A stretch of 8,929 bases of DNA from Promethearchaeota archaeon (GTDB lineage: Archaea; Asgardarchaeota; Lokiarchaeia; Sigynarchaeales; SOKP01): assembly GCA_030620005.1 (NCBI GenBank), contig JAUXAJ010000219.1:1-8929 (forward strand), in the 5' to 3' direction. Shown piece after piece: positions 1 to 6,109 of this stretch. The notes beneath the pieces were generated by a model. That model was not told where the DNA came from and ran no database searches. It saw only the letters and a program-made list of their open reading frames with translations. The position numbers and the translations under genes are program-made. Within the stretch, counting starts at the first letter, position 1. The number at the start of each line of letters is the position of its first letter.

Positions 1-301
1 CATCCATGTGTCCGTAAAAACTTAAATCCTTATCTTGACCGTAATTTTTAGTTCCGACAAGATTAATTCGAGGACCTTCTAAGCCCGGAGATAATTTTTT
101 ATAGCGTTCTTCTGGCACGACTACTTCTTCTAATTCAAATCCTAATTCCTTGAAGTAAGGCGAAATAGCAGTAACATATTCCCTATACGTTTTTCCAGGG
201 GGATGCGTGGTGTCAATATTGATGAGCGTGCTCATTATATCCATCACTTTTTCGCGGGATAAATCGCTCACTTCCTTGTAGATAGCATCTAAATCAACCA
301 T
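1..301 (-). CDS. M20-family metallopeptidase/deacylase (ArgE/DapE/CPG2-like), N-terminal part
   Basis: The 100 visible codons run off the left edge. The N-terminal helix (residues 1-30) and the INIDTTHPPGK segment (28-37) match the start of zinc-dependent M20 enzymes such as acetylornithine deacetylase, succinyl-diaminopimelate desuccinylase and carboxypeptidase G2. Residues 94-100 (SFYGHMD) hold the first metal-binding motif, His98 and Asp100. The bridging Glu, the dimerisation domain and the rest of the metal site lie outside the window, so the substrate cannot be told; these enzymes hydrolyse an N-acyl or peptide bond. I chose ATG at 299-301. A GTG four codons upstream (311-313) is possible. 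A TATA-like tract about 30 bases upstream would give a near-leaderless mRNA. The ATG overlaps the end of an older reading frame (294-518) as ATGGTTGA, a junction typical of coupled genes. Family call firm, exact function unknown. Confidence 0.88.
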   Translation of the reverse strand, partial: MVDLDAIYKEVSDLSREKVMDIMSTLINIDTTHPPGKTYREYVTAISPYFKELGFELEEVVVPEERYKKLSPGLEGPRINLVGTKNYGQDKDLSFYGHMD

Positions 302-518
302 TTTTACTTTCACTAAAAATAATTAAAAGAATTAAAAATAATAATTTTAAAAGATTCATCTCTTTTAACTTTTCACGAATTTGAGCAACTTTTTCAGGCT
401 TTAAATCCCCCCATTTCCAAAAGATAAAAGTGGTAATGAACACGAGGATTGCTTTTTCAGGACAAGCTAGCACGCACCGGTGGGTTTTTCCTGTGATAGC
501 AAGAGATTGATAAATAAG
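294..518 (-). pseudogene. 3' remnant of an unidentified, possibly ferredoxin-like gene
   Basis: An open frame of 74 codons lies between an in-frame TAG (519-521) and a TGA (294-296), with no ATG near its beginning. Its middle looks like real protein: GKTHRCVLACPEKAI resembles the CxxxCP end of a 4Fe-4S ferredoxin motif, and KPEKVAQIREKLKEM looks like an amphipathic C-terminal helix. The bases at about 360-500 are visibly richer in G+C than the AT-rich DNA on both sides, as expected for coding sequence. The frame ends inside the start of the M20 gene (ATGGTTGA overlap), so it may be the tail of a gene that once preceded M20 in an operon. After the helix the frame turns into an AT-rich hydrophobic stretch, which may be read-through of non-coding DNA. 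I cannot name a family. It could also be a chance open frame. Confidence 0.4.
331..339 (-). promoter_or_regulatory. Candidate TATA box for the M20 gene
   Basis: On the minus strand the sequence reads TTTTTAAT, centred about 34 bases upstream of the ATG at 301. That spacing fits an archaeal promoter giving little or no 5' leader. The surroundings are very AT-rich, so chance matches are likely. Confidence 0.25.
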
Positions 519-681
519 CTAAGAATAAGTCTGTAATAAAATTTCTTTTTTTATAAATAAATAAATTAGAAAATAATTAAGTAATAAAAAAAATACCTTT
601 TCCTCTAAAAAAGTTAAAAAATTCTTATCCTTTGGTAAATTTTTTAAAATATCAAAATCAAGCAAAAAAAAAACAAAAAAA
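519..681. other. AT-rich intergenic stretch, probable divergent promoter region
   Basis: Together with 302-518 this makes about 380 bases without an intact gene. The part at 519-681 is almost pure A+T, with long runs of A and T on both strands and no plausible coding sequence. An open frame on the minus strand here is low-complexity (Phe, Leu and Lys-rich) and runs antisense into the next gene, so I do not count it. No structured RNA or repeat is visible beyond homopolymer runs. Confidence 0.5.
642..651 (+). promoter_or_regulatory. Candidate TATA box for the iron-sulfur protein gene
   Basis: TTTTAAAATA is centred about 35 bases upstream of the ATG at 682. Only an A-rich run separates it from the start and there is no Shine-Dalgarno motif, so a short-leader or leaderless transcript is likely. 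The AT-rich background keeps confidence low. Confidence 0.3.
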
Positions 682-1809
682 ATGTCAGAAGCTAAGTATA
701 AGAAGGTTGCCAGCGTTGTTAGTAGTGCTGGTGGAACTCCTATCCCGGTTACGGATACTTTAATCGAGCTTCTAAAGTTTGTCATAGATGAAGAAGATCT
801 AGATTTCATTATGGCGTTTAGAAGAAAGCGTTCTCAAACGATGGAACAATTACTGCAAAGTAGCAAGATGTCAGAGGCAGAAATCTTAAAAAAAGTTGAA
901 AAATTAGCAAAAAAAGGTGTAGTTTTCAATCAACCAAATCGTCAAGGCTTAATGGTTTATCGTTTGTTGCCATTATTTAACGTGGGTATATTTGAATACA
1001 TGTTCATGAAAAAACTTGAATATACTGAGGAAAATAAAAAAATTGCTAGTTTATTTGTAAAACTTTTCGACGATCTTTCTGTTTTTATACAAAAGAATTA
1101 CGATACGGTCATAAACATACTATTAAAGGCACTTCCTATTGATCGCACGGTTCCCGTTTTAATAAATAAGGAAACCGGGAAAGAAATCATTGTTAACGAG
1201 GAGTTGGAAGTACCAATTGAACAAATAGTACCTACTCAAAAAGTCGAAGACCTCATAAAGAAGTTCGATGATATAGCTGTGGGTTACTGTTTCTGTCGGC
1301 ACCATAAAGATATGATAGGGCAACCTTGTGAAATGAATGGCCCTCGGGAAAATTGTTTTACTTTCGGAAAAAGCGCCCGCTTCACATCGTCAAACGGTTT
1401 TTCCAGACTAGTATCGAAAGAAGAAGCTCTAAAAATTATGAAAGAAGCAGAAGAAGCAGGATTAATTCATAAAGCATATCATCCAAATTTTGACGTAAAT
1501 AAAGACGAGACTAGCATATGTAATTGCTGTAAATGCTGTTGTGGTCAATCTGCTCAAAACTTAATTGGGCCAACGATCAATGCCACTAACTTTACATCAA
1601 AAATTAACCAAGAATTGTGCGTTGGATGTGGCACGTGCGTTGAACACTGTCATCACGAAGTGATTGAATTAAACGCCGATGGTAAGGCTGAAAAAACGGG
1701 AGAATATTGCATTGGATGTGGAGTATGTGCTTATTTCTGCCCTGAAAACGCTATTACACTAGTGGAAGATAAAAGAATTGTTAGGATCCCTCCTCCACGC
1801 CGTAAATAA
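682..1809 (+). CDS. Cys-rich iron-sulfur protein with HTH-like N-terminus and C-terminal 2x[4Fe-4S] ferredoxin domain
   Basis: The protein has 375 residues, is cytoplasmic, and has no signal peptide or membrane segment. Residues about 50-95 look like a winged-helix fold (TMEQLLQSSKMSEAEILKKV followed by a turn and a strand pair). Next comes a helical region (100-195), then a cysteine block with Cys203, 205, 216 and 225. A second dense block holds six cysteines within eight residues (Cys280, 282, 283, 285, 286, 287). The C-terminus carries two ferredoxin motifs, CVGCGTCVEHCHH (Cys313, 316, 319, 323) and CIGCGVCAYFCPE (Cys343, 346, 349, 353). The first motif has His where Pro is usual after the fourth Cys. 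Such HTH-like plus CxCR plus CNCCxCCC plus diferredoxin proteins occur in anaerobic archaea and bacteria, with no defined role that I know of. Electron transfer or redox sensing is inferred. The next reading frame starts 2 bases after its stop, suggesting an operon. Confidence 0.85.
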   Translation: MSEAKYKKVASVVSSAGGTPIPVTDTLIELLKFVIDEEDLDFIMAFRRKRSQTMEQLLQSSKMSEAEILKKVEKLAKKGVVFNQPNRQGLMVYRLLPLFNVGIFEYMFMKKLEYTEENKKIASLFVKLFDDLSVFIQKNYDTVINILLKALPIDRTVPVLINKETGKEIIVNEELEVPIEQIVPTQKVEDLIKKFDDIAVGYCFCRHHKDMIGQPCEMNGPRENCFTFGKSARFTSSNGFSRLVSKEEALKIMKEAEEAGLIHKAYHPNFDVNKDETSICNCCKCCCGQSAQNLIGPTINATNFTSKINQELCVGCGTCVEHCHHEVIELNADGKAEKTGEYCIGCGVCAYFCPENAITLVEDKRIVRIPPPRRK

Positions 1810-1811
1810 AT

Positions 1812-2188
1812 ATGTCAAATGATAATAAGGAAGAAATATTCGAGTTGATATTTAAAGGGGTTTCATTAATTTTGAAGGTAAATTTAACGAGAATTCTTAT
1901 CTTATAGATGGAAACTTGTATGGGACAAAAGGAGGTCTTGCCCTTTATGTAATTGAAAACAATGGAAAAAGAATGTTGGTAGATGCATCTGGAATGATAA
2001 TGGCAAGAAATGTTATTGGCAAACTAAAAGAATTTGGTTTATATCCAATCCATAAAATACTATTAACACATTCACATTTTGACCATATTCATGGAGTTGA
2101 AAGACTAAAGAAATTAATGAAAGACACTAAAATTGATGTGTTAGCGTCGGATTCATTTAAAATATTAAAAACTTGCGAAATATTCTAA
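1812..2188 (+). pseudogene. Broken metallo-beta-lactamase-fold hydrolase (frameshifted, 3'-truncated)
   Basis: The natural start is ATG at 1812, 2 bases after the upstream stop. It reads MSNDNKEEIFELIFKGV and then leaves the family pattern and stops. Shifting frame between about 1856 and 1873, next to a GGGG run, restores FINFEGKFNENSYLIDGN and continues open to 2188. The restored part contains the zinc-binding motif THSHFDHIHG (HxHxDH) near 2066-2095, preceded by the usual strand LVDAS. It ends about 120 codons in, where a complete enzyme of this fold usually has 200-300 residues, so the later metal-binding His residues and the substrate region are missing. Another frame near the end reads KLAKYSKNEG before stopping, which hints at a second lesion close to the junction with the methyltransferase gene. 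A functional product is unlikely. The family assignment rests on the motif; the original substrate is unknown. Confidence 0.8.
2156..2164 (+). promoter_or_regulatory. Candidate TATA box for the MttB-family gene
   Basis: TTTAAAATA lies inside the 3' end of the broken MBL gene, centred about 31 bases before the ATG at 2191. If real, the methyltransferase has its own promoter even though the upstream genes point the same way. Confidence 0.22.
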
Positions 2189-2190
2189 AA

Positions 2191-3612
2191 ATGAAGGTTA
2201 AAGCAATCACAAAACAAGAGATTAGAACGATTCACCGGGCTTCTCTTGAAATACTTGAAAAAGTTGGTGTATTTGTCCCACATGACGAAATACTCTCTAA
2301 ATTCATTGATAGGGGGGCAAATGTCATTCTTAAAGAAAAACGAGTGAGAATTCCAGAAGAAATGGTTATGGAACTACTATCAAAAGCTGGTAAGAAATTC
2401 ACGATCTACGGGCGCGATATTGCGAAAAAAGCAGAGTTTGGAGTTGGAAAAAGAAATTACAACACTAGCGGAGGAGAAGCTTTTTGGATTGATAATATTG
2501 GCGATGAGCGGCGTTATGCAACGCTTGATGATGTTGCGACAGCCGTTAGGTTTGCTGATGCTTTGGAGCAAATTAACATTCCCGGCGCAATGTCAGATCC
2601 ACACGAGATTTCCGCGAACTGGCGATGCGTGGAAGTTGCGTTTGAAATGATAAAAAATACAACCAAGCCAATAATGTTTTGGTTTTATGATAGAGCCTCA
2701 ACAAAATATCTGGTGGATCTTATCGTTGCTCTAAGGGGAGACGAGAAAGAAGCAACGGAATATCCAATGTTCTTTCCATTATTTGAACCCGTAAGTCCCT
2801 TGAGCTTTCCTTTCAATGGTATTGATCTTATATTTGAAACAGCGAAGCTTAACTTGCCGGTTCCAATCGGACCCATGGCTCAAATGGGCATGTCTGCTCC
2901 TGCGACAATTGCCGGAACATTGGCTCAAGAAAACGCCGAAATCTTGGCGGGAATATGCATAACTCAACTCATTCGTGAAGGGATACCAGTTTGTTACGGT
3001 GGAATATGCCACGCTTTTGACATGCGTAACGGACGAATGATTTTTAGTGGTCCCGAACAAGCGATCTTTAGCGTTGCCATGGCCCAAATGGGAAAATATT
3101 ATGGCCTTCCAGTTTATATTAATGTTGGGCTAACCGATTCCAAGCGACCCGATGCTCAGGCAGGTCTTGAATGTGCGTTAACATTAGCCATGGGGGCTGC
3201 CACTGGAGCGGATATTTTTGGACACATGGGAATCTCCGGAATGGATCAGGCGAGTTCCTTGGATATTTTAGTAATGCAATCAGAAATCATTTCCTATGTA
3301 GAAAGCGTTAATAGAGAAATTTTATTTAATGACGATACTCTTGCGATTGACATCATTGAGAAATCAGGTCCAAAAGGATCCTTTATTGATAAATCACACA
3401 CGGCAAGGCATTTCAGAAAAGAACTGTGGTTTCCAACCCTTTTAAATAGAGAAAATTATAATACTTGGAAAGACAAGGGAGCTTCTAGCATGGAAAAACG
3501 CTGCCGTGAACGCAAGGAAGAAATATTAGCTAAGCATCAACCAGAACCGCTTGCGGGCGACATCTACAATGATCTTGAAAGTATAGTTCAGACTGCTAAA
3601 CGCACCCTTTAA
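2191..3612 (+). CDS. MttB-family (trimethylamine methyltransferase-like) corrinoid-dependent methyltransferase, non-pyrrolysine type
   Basis: The 473-residue product matches the full length of the MttB superfamily (COG5598). These cytoplasmic TIM-barrel enzymes move a methyl group from a methylated or quaternary amine to a cobalamin-binding partner protein. The N-terminus (TIHRASLEILEKVGV) and the barrel segments MGMSAPATIAGTLAQENAEIL (from residue 231) and TDSKRPDAQAGLE (from 315) are typical of the family. There is no in-frame TAG, so it is not the pyrrolysine-containing trimethylamine enzyme. Characterised non-pyrrolysine relatives use glycine betaine, proline betaine, carnitine or similar compounds, so the substrate here is open. 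An open frame reaches back to a TTG at 2173, but ATG at 2191 gives the usual family start (MKVKAITKQEIRTIH) and avoids overlapping the broken MBL gene. No corrinoid protein or reactivase is in the window, so its partners must be encoded elsewhere. Confidence 0.9.
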   Translation: MKVKAITKQEIRTIHRASLEILEKVGVFVPHDEILSKFIDRGANVILKEKRVRIPEEMVMELLSKAGKKFTIYGRDIAKKAEFGVGKRNYNTSGGEAFWIDNIGDERRYATLDDVATAVRFADALEQINIPGAMSDPHEISANWRCVEVAFEMIKNTTKPIMFWFYDRASTKYLVDLIVALRGDEKEATEYPMFFPLFEPVSPLSFPFNGIDLIFETAKLNLPVPIGPMAQMGMSAPATIAGTLAQENAEILAGICITQLIREGIPVCYGGICHAFDMRNGRMIFSGPEQAIFSVAMAQMGKYYGLPVYINVGLTDSKRPDAQAGLECALTLAMGAATGADIFGHMGISGMDQASSLDILVMQSEIISYVESVNREILFNDDTLAIDIIEKSGPKGSFIDKSHTARHFRKELWFPTLLNRENYNTWKDKGASSMEKRCRERKEEILAKHQPEPLAGDIYNDLESIVQTAKRTL

Positions 3613-3628
3613 CGACGTCATCCTATTT

Positions 3629-4348
3629 CTAACTATTAATAACTTCTTTAGCACGAGAAATGTCGTTAGTTATTATTCCATCAACTCCCATTCTAATTAA
3701 TTTTTTCATTCTTAGCTTAACATCAACGGTCCACGGATATACTTTAATGTCGTGAGCGTGAGCGTGATCAACGAATTGTTGGTCTACAAGAGAGTATAAC
3801 GGATTAATTGCGTGAAAGTCGTTTTCAATAACAAATTCAATCATCTTCTTCTTCTGTTCCCATGAAACTTTACTTCTATATTCTGTTGGTTCTAAAGAAG
3901 CAATTTTCAATTTTGGTTCGATCTTTTGAAATTCTATGAGTTCGTCGTGTAAAAAGGATGATATTAAGGTTGAGTCAACGATATTCGCTTCTCTGAGAAT
4001 TGTCACTATTTTTTCAGCAATTCCTTCAGCTTTTACTTCGCAGTTTAGTTCAATCTTTCCTCTGGTTATTTTAATCAATTCGTTTAGAGTTGGGATCTTT
4101 TCTCCTTCACCACAATCAAGTTTCTTCAACTCTTCTAAAGACATCTCCTTAATTACTCCTTTATAACCTGTAGTTCTGAAAGTATCGTCGTCATGCATTA
4201 TGACAATCTTCCCATCCTTGGATTCAAGAACATCAAATTAGATGGAATCCGCCCCTAATTCAATGGCTTTTTTAAATGCCTTTATTGTATTTTCTGGTGC
4301 AATTTTGCTAGCACCACGATGACCAATTATCAATATTTTACCTTTCAA
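3629..4348 (-). pseudogene. Glycerophosphodiester phosphodiesterase, second tandem copy, interrupted by in-frame TAA
   Basis: Read on the minus strand from a TTG at 4346-4348, or from a TTG at 4352-4354 overlapping the stop of the intact copy, the frame begins KILIIGHRGASKIAPENT and aligns with the neighbouring GDPD throughout. It is broken by TAA at 4238-4240. The neighbour and the family have Glu at this place (ExD motif), a metal ligand, and GAA to TAA is a single change. After the stop the frame stays open and family-like for a further 200 codons (SKDG, VIMHDDDT, IKEMSLEELK, GVDGIITND), ending in TAG at 3629-3631. Re-initiation at the Met at 4198 would give 189 residues lacking the HRG, APENT and ExD catalytic parts, so activity is unlikely. 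Its 3' end faces the MttB-family gene, 16 bases away. The intact remainder suggests recent inactivation or a base error. Confidence 0.85.
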
Positions 4349-4350
4349 GA

Positions 4351-5097
4351 TCAAGACTTTCCTTTAACCAGTTTATTGAGTGCTTCAACATCATCGGTTA
4401 TGATTCCATCTATTCCCCAATTAATAAACTCCTTCATCATCTCTACGTCGTTAACGGTCCACGCGTTTACTTTAAGATTATTATCGTGCGCATGCTCAAT
4501 TAGCTCTTGATTAACCAGGTTATATTCTGGGTGTATTGCGTAAAAGCCTTTATTAACGGCCTTATTAACGATTTTTTTTCGATCTTCCCAGGTAATTTCT
4601 CTTCCTAATATTACAGGTTCTATTGCCCCAAGTTTTAATTTAGGTTCAATTCTTTGGATTTTTACCAATTTAGTGTGATTAAAACAAGATATAATGGAAG
4701 ACTGAATTAATTCGTTTTTCTTTAATAAGGATACTAACTGCTTTTCCAAACCTCTTACCTTTATTTCAACTTGTAATCCTATTTTCCCTCTTGAAATTTC
4801 TATTAACTCTTTTAATGTGGGGATCTTCTCACCTTCACCGGCGTCTAAAGCTTTTAATTCTTCCAGAGACATTTCCTTTATCAGTCCTTCATGACCAGTG
4901 ATTCTATACGTGTCAACATCGTGCATGATGACGATTTCACCATCTTTAGATAAATGTATGTCGAATTCTATGTAATCAGCCTTTAAATCAATTGCTTTCT
5001 GAAACGCTTTTAACGTGTTTTCTGGCGCATTTTTGCTAGCACCTTTATGTCCAATTATTAAAAAGTTCCTTTTATTATCGCTCGAAATACTTATCAC
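4351..5097 (-). CDS. Glycerophosphodiester phosphodiesterase (GDPD family), intact copy
   Basis: This 248-residue enzyme fits the usual 230-260-residue cytoplasmic GDPD TIM barrel, which hydrolyses glycerophosphodiesters to an alcohol plus glycerol phosphate. Catalytic landmarks are His17 in GHKGA, APENT (25-29), Glu44 and Asp46 in IEFDI, His59 in VIMHD, Glu111 in VEIK, the NAWTVN strand (211-216) and GIITDD (231-236). One oddity is that the first motif is HKG instead of the common HRG; the broken downstream copy keeps HRG. No signal peptide is seen. The start is GTG at 5095-5097: an in-frame TAG lies directly upstream, no ATG is available, and a TATA-like box about 28 bases upstream supports a leaderless start. 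The second copy overlaps its stop, so the two were probably cotranscribed. In archaea the natural substrates of such enzymes are poorly known; breakdown of lipid headgroup phosphodiesters is the usual inference. Confidence 0.92.
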   Translation of the reverse strand: MISISSDNKRNFLIIGHKGASKNAPENTLKAFQKAIDLKADYIEFDIHLSKDGEIVIMHDVDTYRITGHEGLIKEMSLEELKALDAGEGEKIPTLKELIEISRGKIGLQVEIKVRGLEKQLVSLLKKNELIQSSIISCFNHTKLVKIQRIEPKLKLGAIEPVILGREITWEDRKKIVNKAVNKGFYAIHPEYNLVNQELIEHAHDNNLKVNAWTVNDVEMMKEFINWGIDGIITDDVEALNKLVKGKS

Positions 5098-5120
5098 CTA
5101 TAGCTTACTCAAGTTAAAAG

Positions 5121-5129
5121 TAATAAATA
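5121..5129 (-). promoter_or_regulatory. Candidate TATA box for the GDPD pair
   Basis: The minus strand reads TATTTATTA, centred about 28 bases before the GTG start at 5097. This spacing suits a leaderless archaeal transcript and agrees with the choice of GTG. Confidence 0.35.
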
Positions 5130-5190
5130 CTAATTAATTAACAATTTATTAATAGTTTTTTAAAATTTGTGGTCAATTTTAATAAATGAA

Positions 5191-5199
5191 ATATATTTA
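5191..5199 (+). promoter_or_regulatory. Candidate TATA box for the alpha/beta hydrolase
   Basis: ATATATTTA is centred about 29 bases before the ATG at 5224. No Shine-Dalgarno motif precedes the ATG, so transcription probably starts at or just before the codon. The 126-base gap 5098-5223 thus holds two divergent promoters. Confidence 0.38.
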
Positions 5200-5223
5200 A
5201 ACAATAAGAAATTAAATTTTACC

Positions 5224-6060
5224 ATGACTGAACAATTTGCTGATATTAATGGATTAAAGATATGCTACGAAACTCAAGGGGAAGGAGAACCAATAATATT
5301 AGTTCATGGCTTTGGCGCTAAAAAAGAAGCTTGGGTCGCCCAATTTGGACCTTTAAGTGAGAAATTTAAGGTAATTAAATTCGATAATCGTGGTGCTGGT
5401 AAATCCGATAGACCTGACGATCCCTACACGATGGAGGTTTTTGCAGATGATATCAAGGGCTTAATGGATCATCTTCAAATAGAAAAGGCCCACATCGTTG
5501 GATGGTCCTTAGGTGGAATGATTGTCCAAAATTTTGTATTAATGTATCCAGAACGCGTAAATAAAGTAATATTGATAAATACTAACTATGGTTTTCCTGA
5601 TGAAAAGGGACCAGAAGTATATAAAGAAATGCGGCTTAAAGATTTAAAAGTATTAAAGGAAGATCCAGAAAAGGCGTTTTGGGATGGTGTTGTTACAAGT
5701 TATCATCGAAGTTTTAGAAAACAAATGGAAGCGGACCCAAAAAAGAAATTTTATGGTCTTTGGTCCGTAGAAGATTTAATTAAAGATAGTACCTTAAATC
5801 CATCTACCCTTCAAGACATAGAAGCTCAAGCGGGAGCGCTTAACACGCATCACACCTTTGAGAGATTAGGGGAAATTAAAAACGAAACTTTATTAATTAC
5901 TGCTTCACACGATAGATTAACGCCTAAATCTTGCATGGCCGAAATGCAAGAAAAAATTCCAAATAGCACATTAAAAATTATTGATAAAGCTGGACACAGT
6001 TCACCAAAGTCAAGAGCACCTGAAGTAAACAAGATTATTCTTGAGTTTTTGCAGAAATAA
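5224..6060 (+). CDS. Alpha/beta hydrolase fold protein
   Basis: The 278-residue cytoplasmic protein is a complete alpha/beta hydrolase of the esterase/C-C hydrolase/epoxide hydrolase type. It shows the oxyanion-hole motif HGFG (28-31), the DNRGAGKSD turn (54-62), the nucleophile elbow GWSLGG with Ser95, the acid Asp230 in TASHDRLTP, and the base His258 in AGHSS. Residues about 125-215 form a helical cap that sets substrate choice; it is Lys and Asp-rich and gives no clue. An open frame extends 19 codons further upstream, but that part would cover the TATA-like box and is AT-rich. ATG at 5224 gives the common family beginning (strand, then GLKICYETQGEGEPIILVHG). The gene stands alone: it diverges from the GDPD pair and converges on the PIG-L gene, with a T-tract between. 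Esterase or related hydrolase activity is likely, the substrate unknown. Confidence 0.9.
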   Translation: MTEQFADINGLKICYETQGEGEPIILVHGFGAKKEAWVAQFGPLSEKFKVIKFDNRGAGKSDRPDDPYTMEVFADDIKGLMDHLQIEKAHIVGWSLGGMIVQNFVLMYPERVNKVILINTNYGFPDEKGPEVYKEMRLKDLKVLKEDPEKAFWDGVVTSYHRSFRKQMEADPKKKFYGLWSVEDLIKDSTLNPSTLQDIEAQAGALNTHHTFERLGEIKNETLLITASHDRLTPKSCMAEMQEKIPNSTLKIIDKAGHSSPKSRAPEVNKIILEFLQK

Positions 6061-6071
6061 AGGAAGAAAGT

Positions 6072-6086
6072 AAAAAGTAAAAAAAA
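6072..6086 (-). terminator. Oligo-T terminator for the PIG-L gene
   Basis: On the minus strand two runs of T (eight and five) lie 21-36 bases beyond the PIG-L stop. Archaeal polymerase stops at such U-rich stretches without a hairpin. Confidence 0.4.
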
Positions 6087-6098
6087 TACTTATTATTC

Positions 6099-6109
6099 TT
6101 TTTTTTTTT
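6099..6109 (+). terminator. Oligo-T terminator for the alpha/beta hydrolase gene
   Basis: Eleven consecutive T bases lie about 40 bases after the hydrolase stop and reach into the last codon of the convergent PIG-L gene. With the opposite-strand tract nearby, this short gap serves as a two-way terminator. Confidence 0.5.

Noticed and set aside
519..809. Minus-strand open frame of 96 codons overlapping the start of the iron-sulfur protein gene
   Set aside because: Its upstream part is antisense to a well-supported gene and the rest is Phe/Leu/Lys low-complexity from AT-rich DNA. No motif is visible.
2779..3087. Minus-strand open frame of 102 codons inside the MttB-family gene
   Set aside because: It lies wholly antisense to a conserved methyltransferase, and its translation shows no domain or start signal.
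2191..3612. Pyrrolysine in the MttB-family protein
   Set aside because: The whole frame has no internal TAG, so the enzyme belongs to the non-pyrrolysine branch.
3936..4166. Plus-strand open frames antisense to the GDPD genes (also 4319-4510)
   Set aside because: They mirror the codon pattern of the GDPD genes on the other strand; their Ser/Phe-rich translations look like typical shadows.
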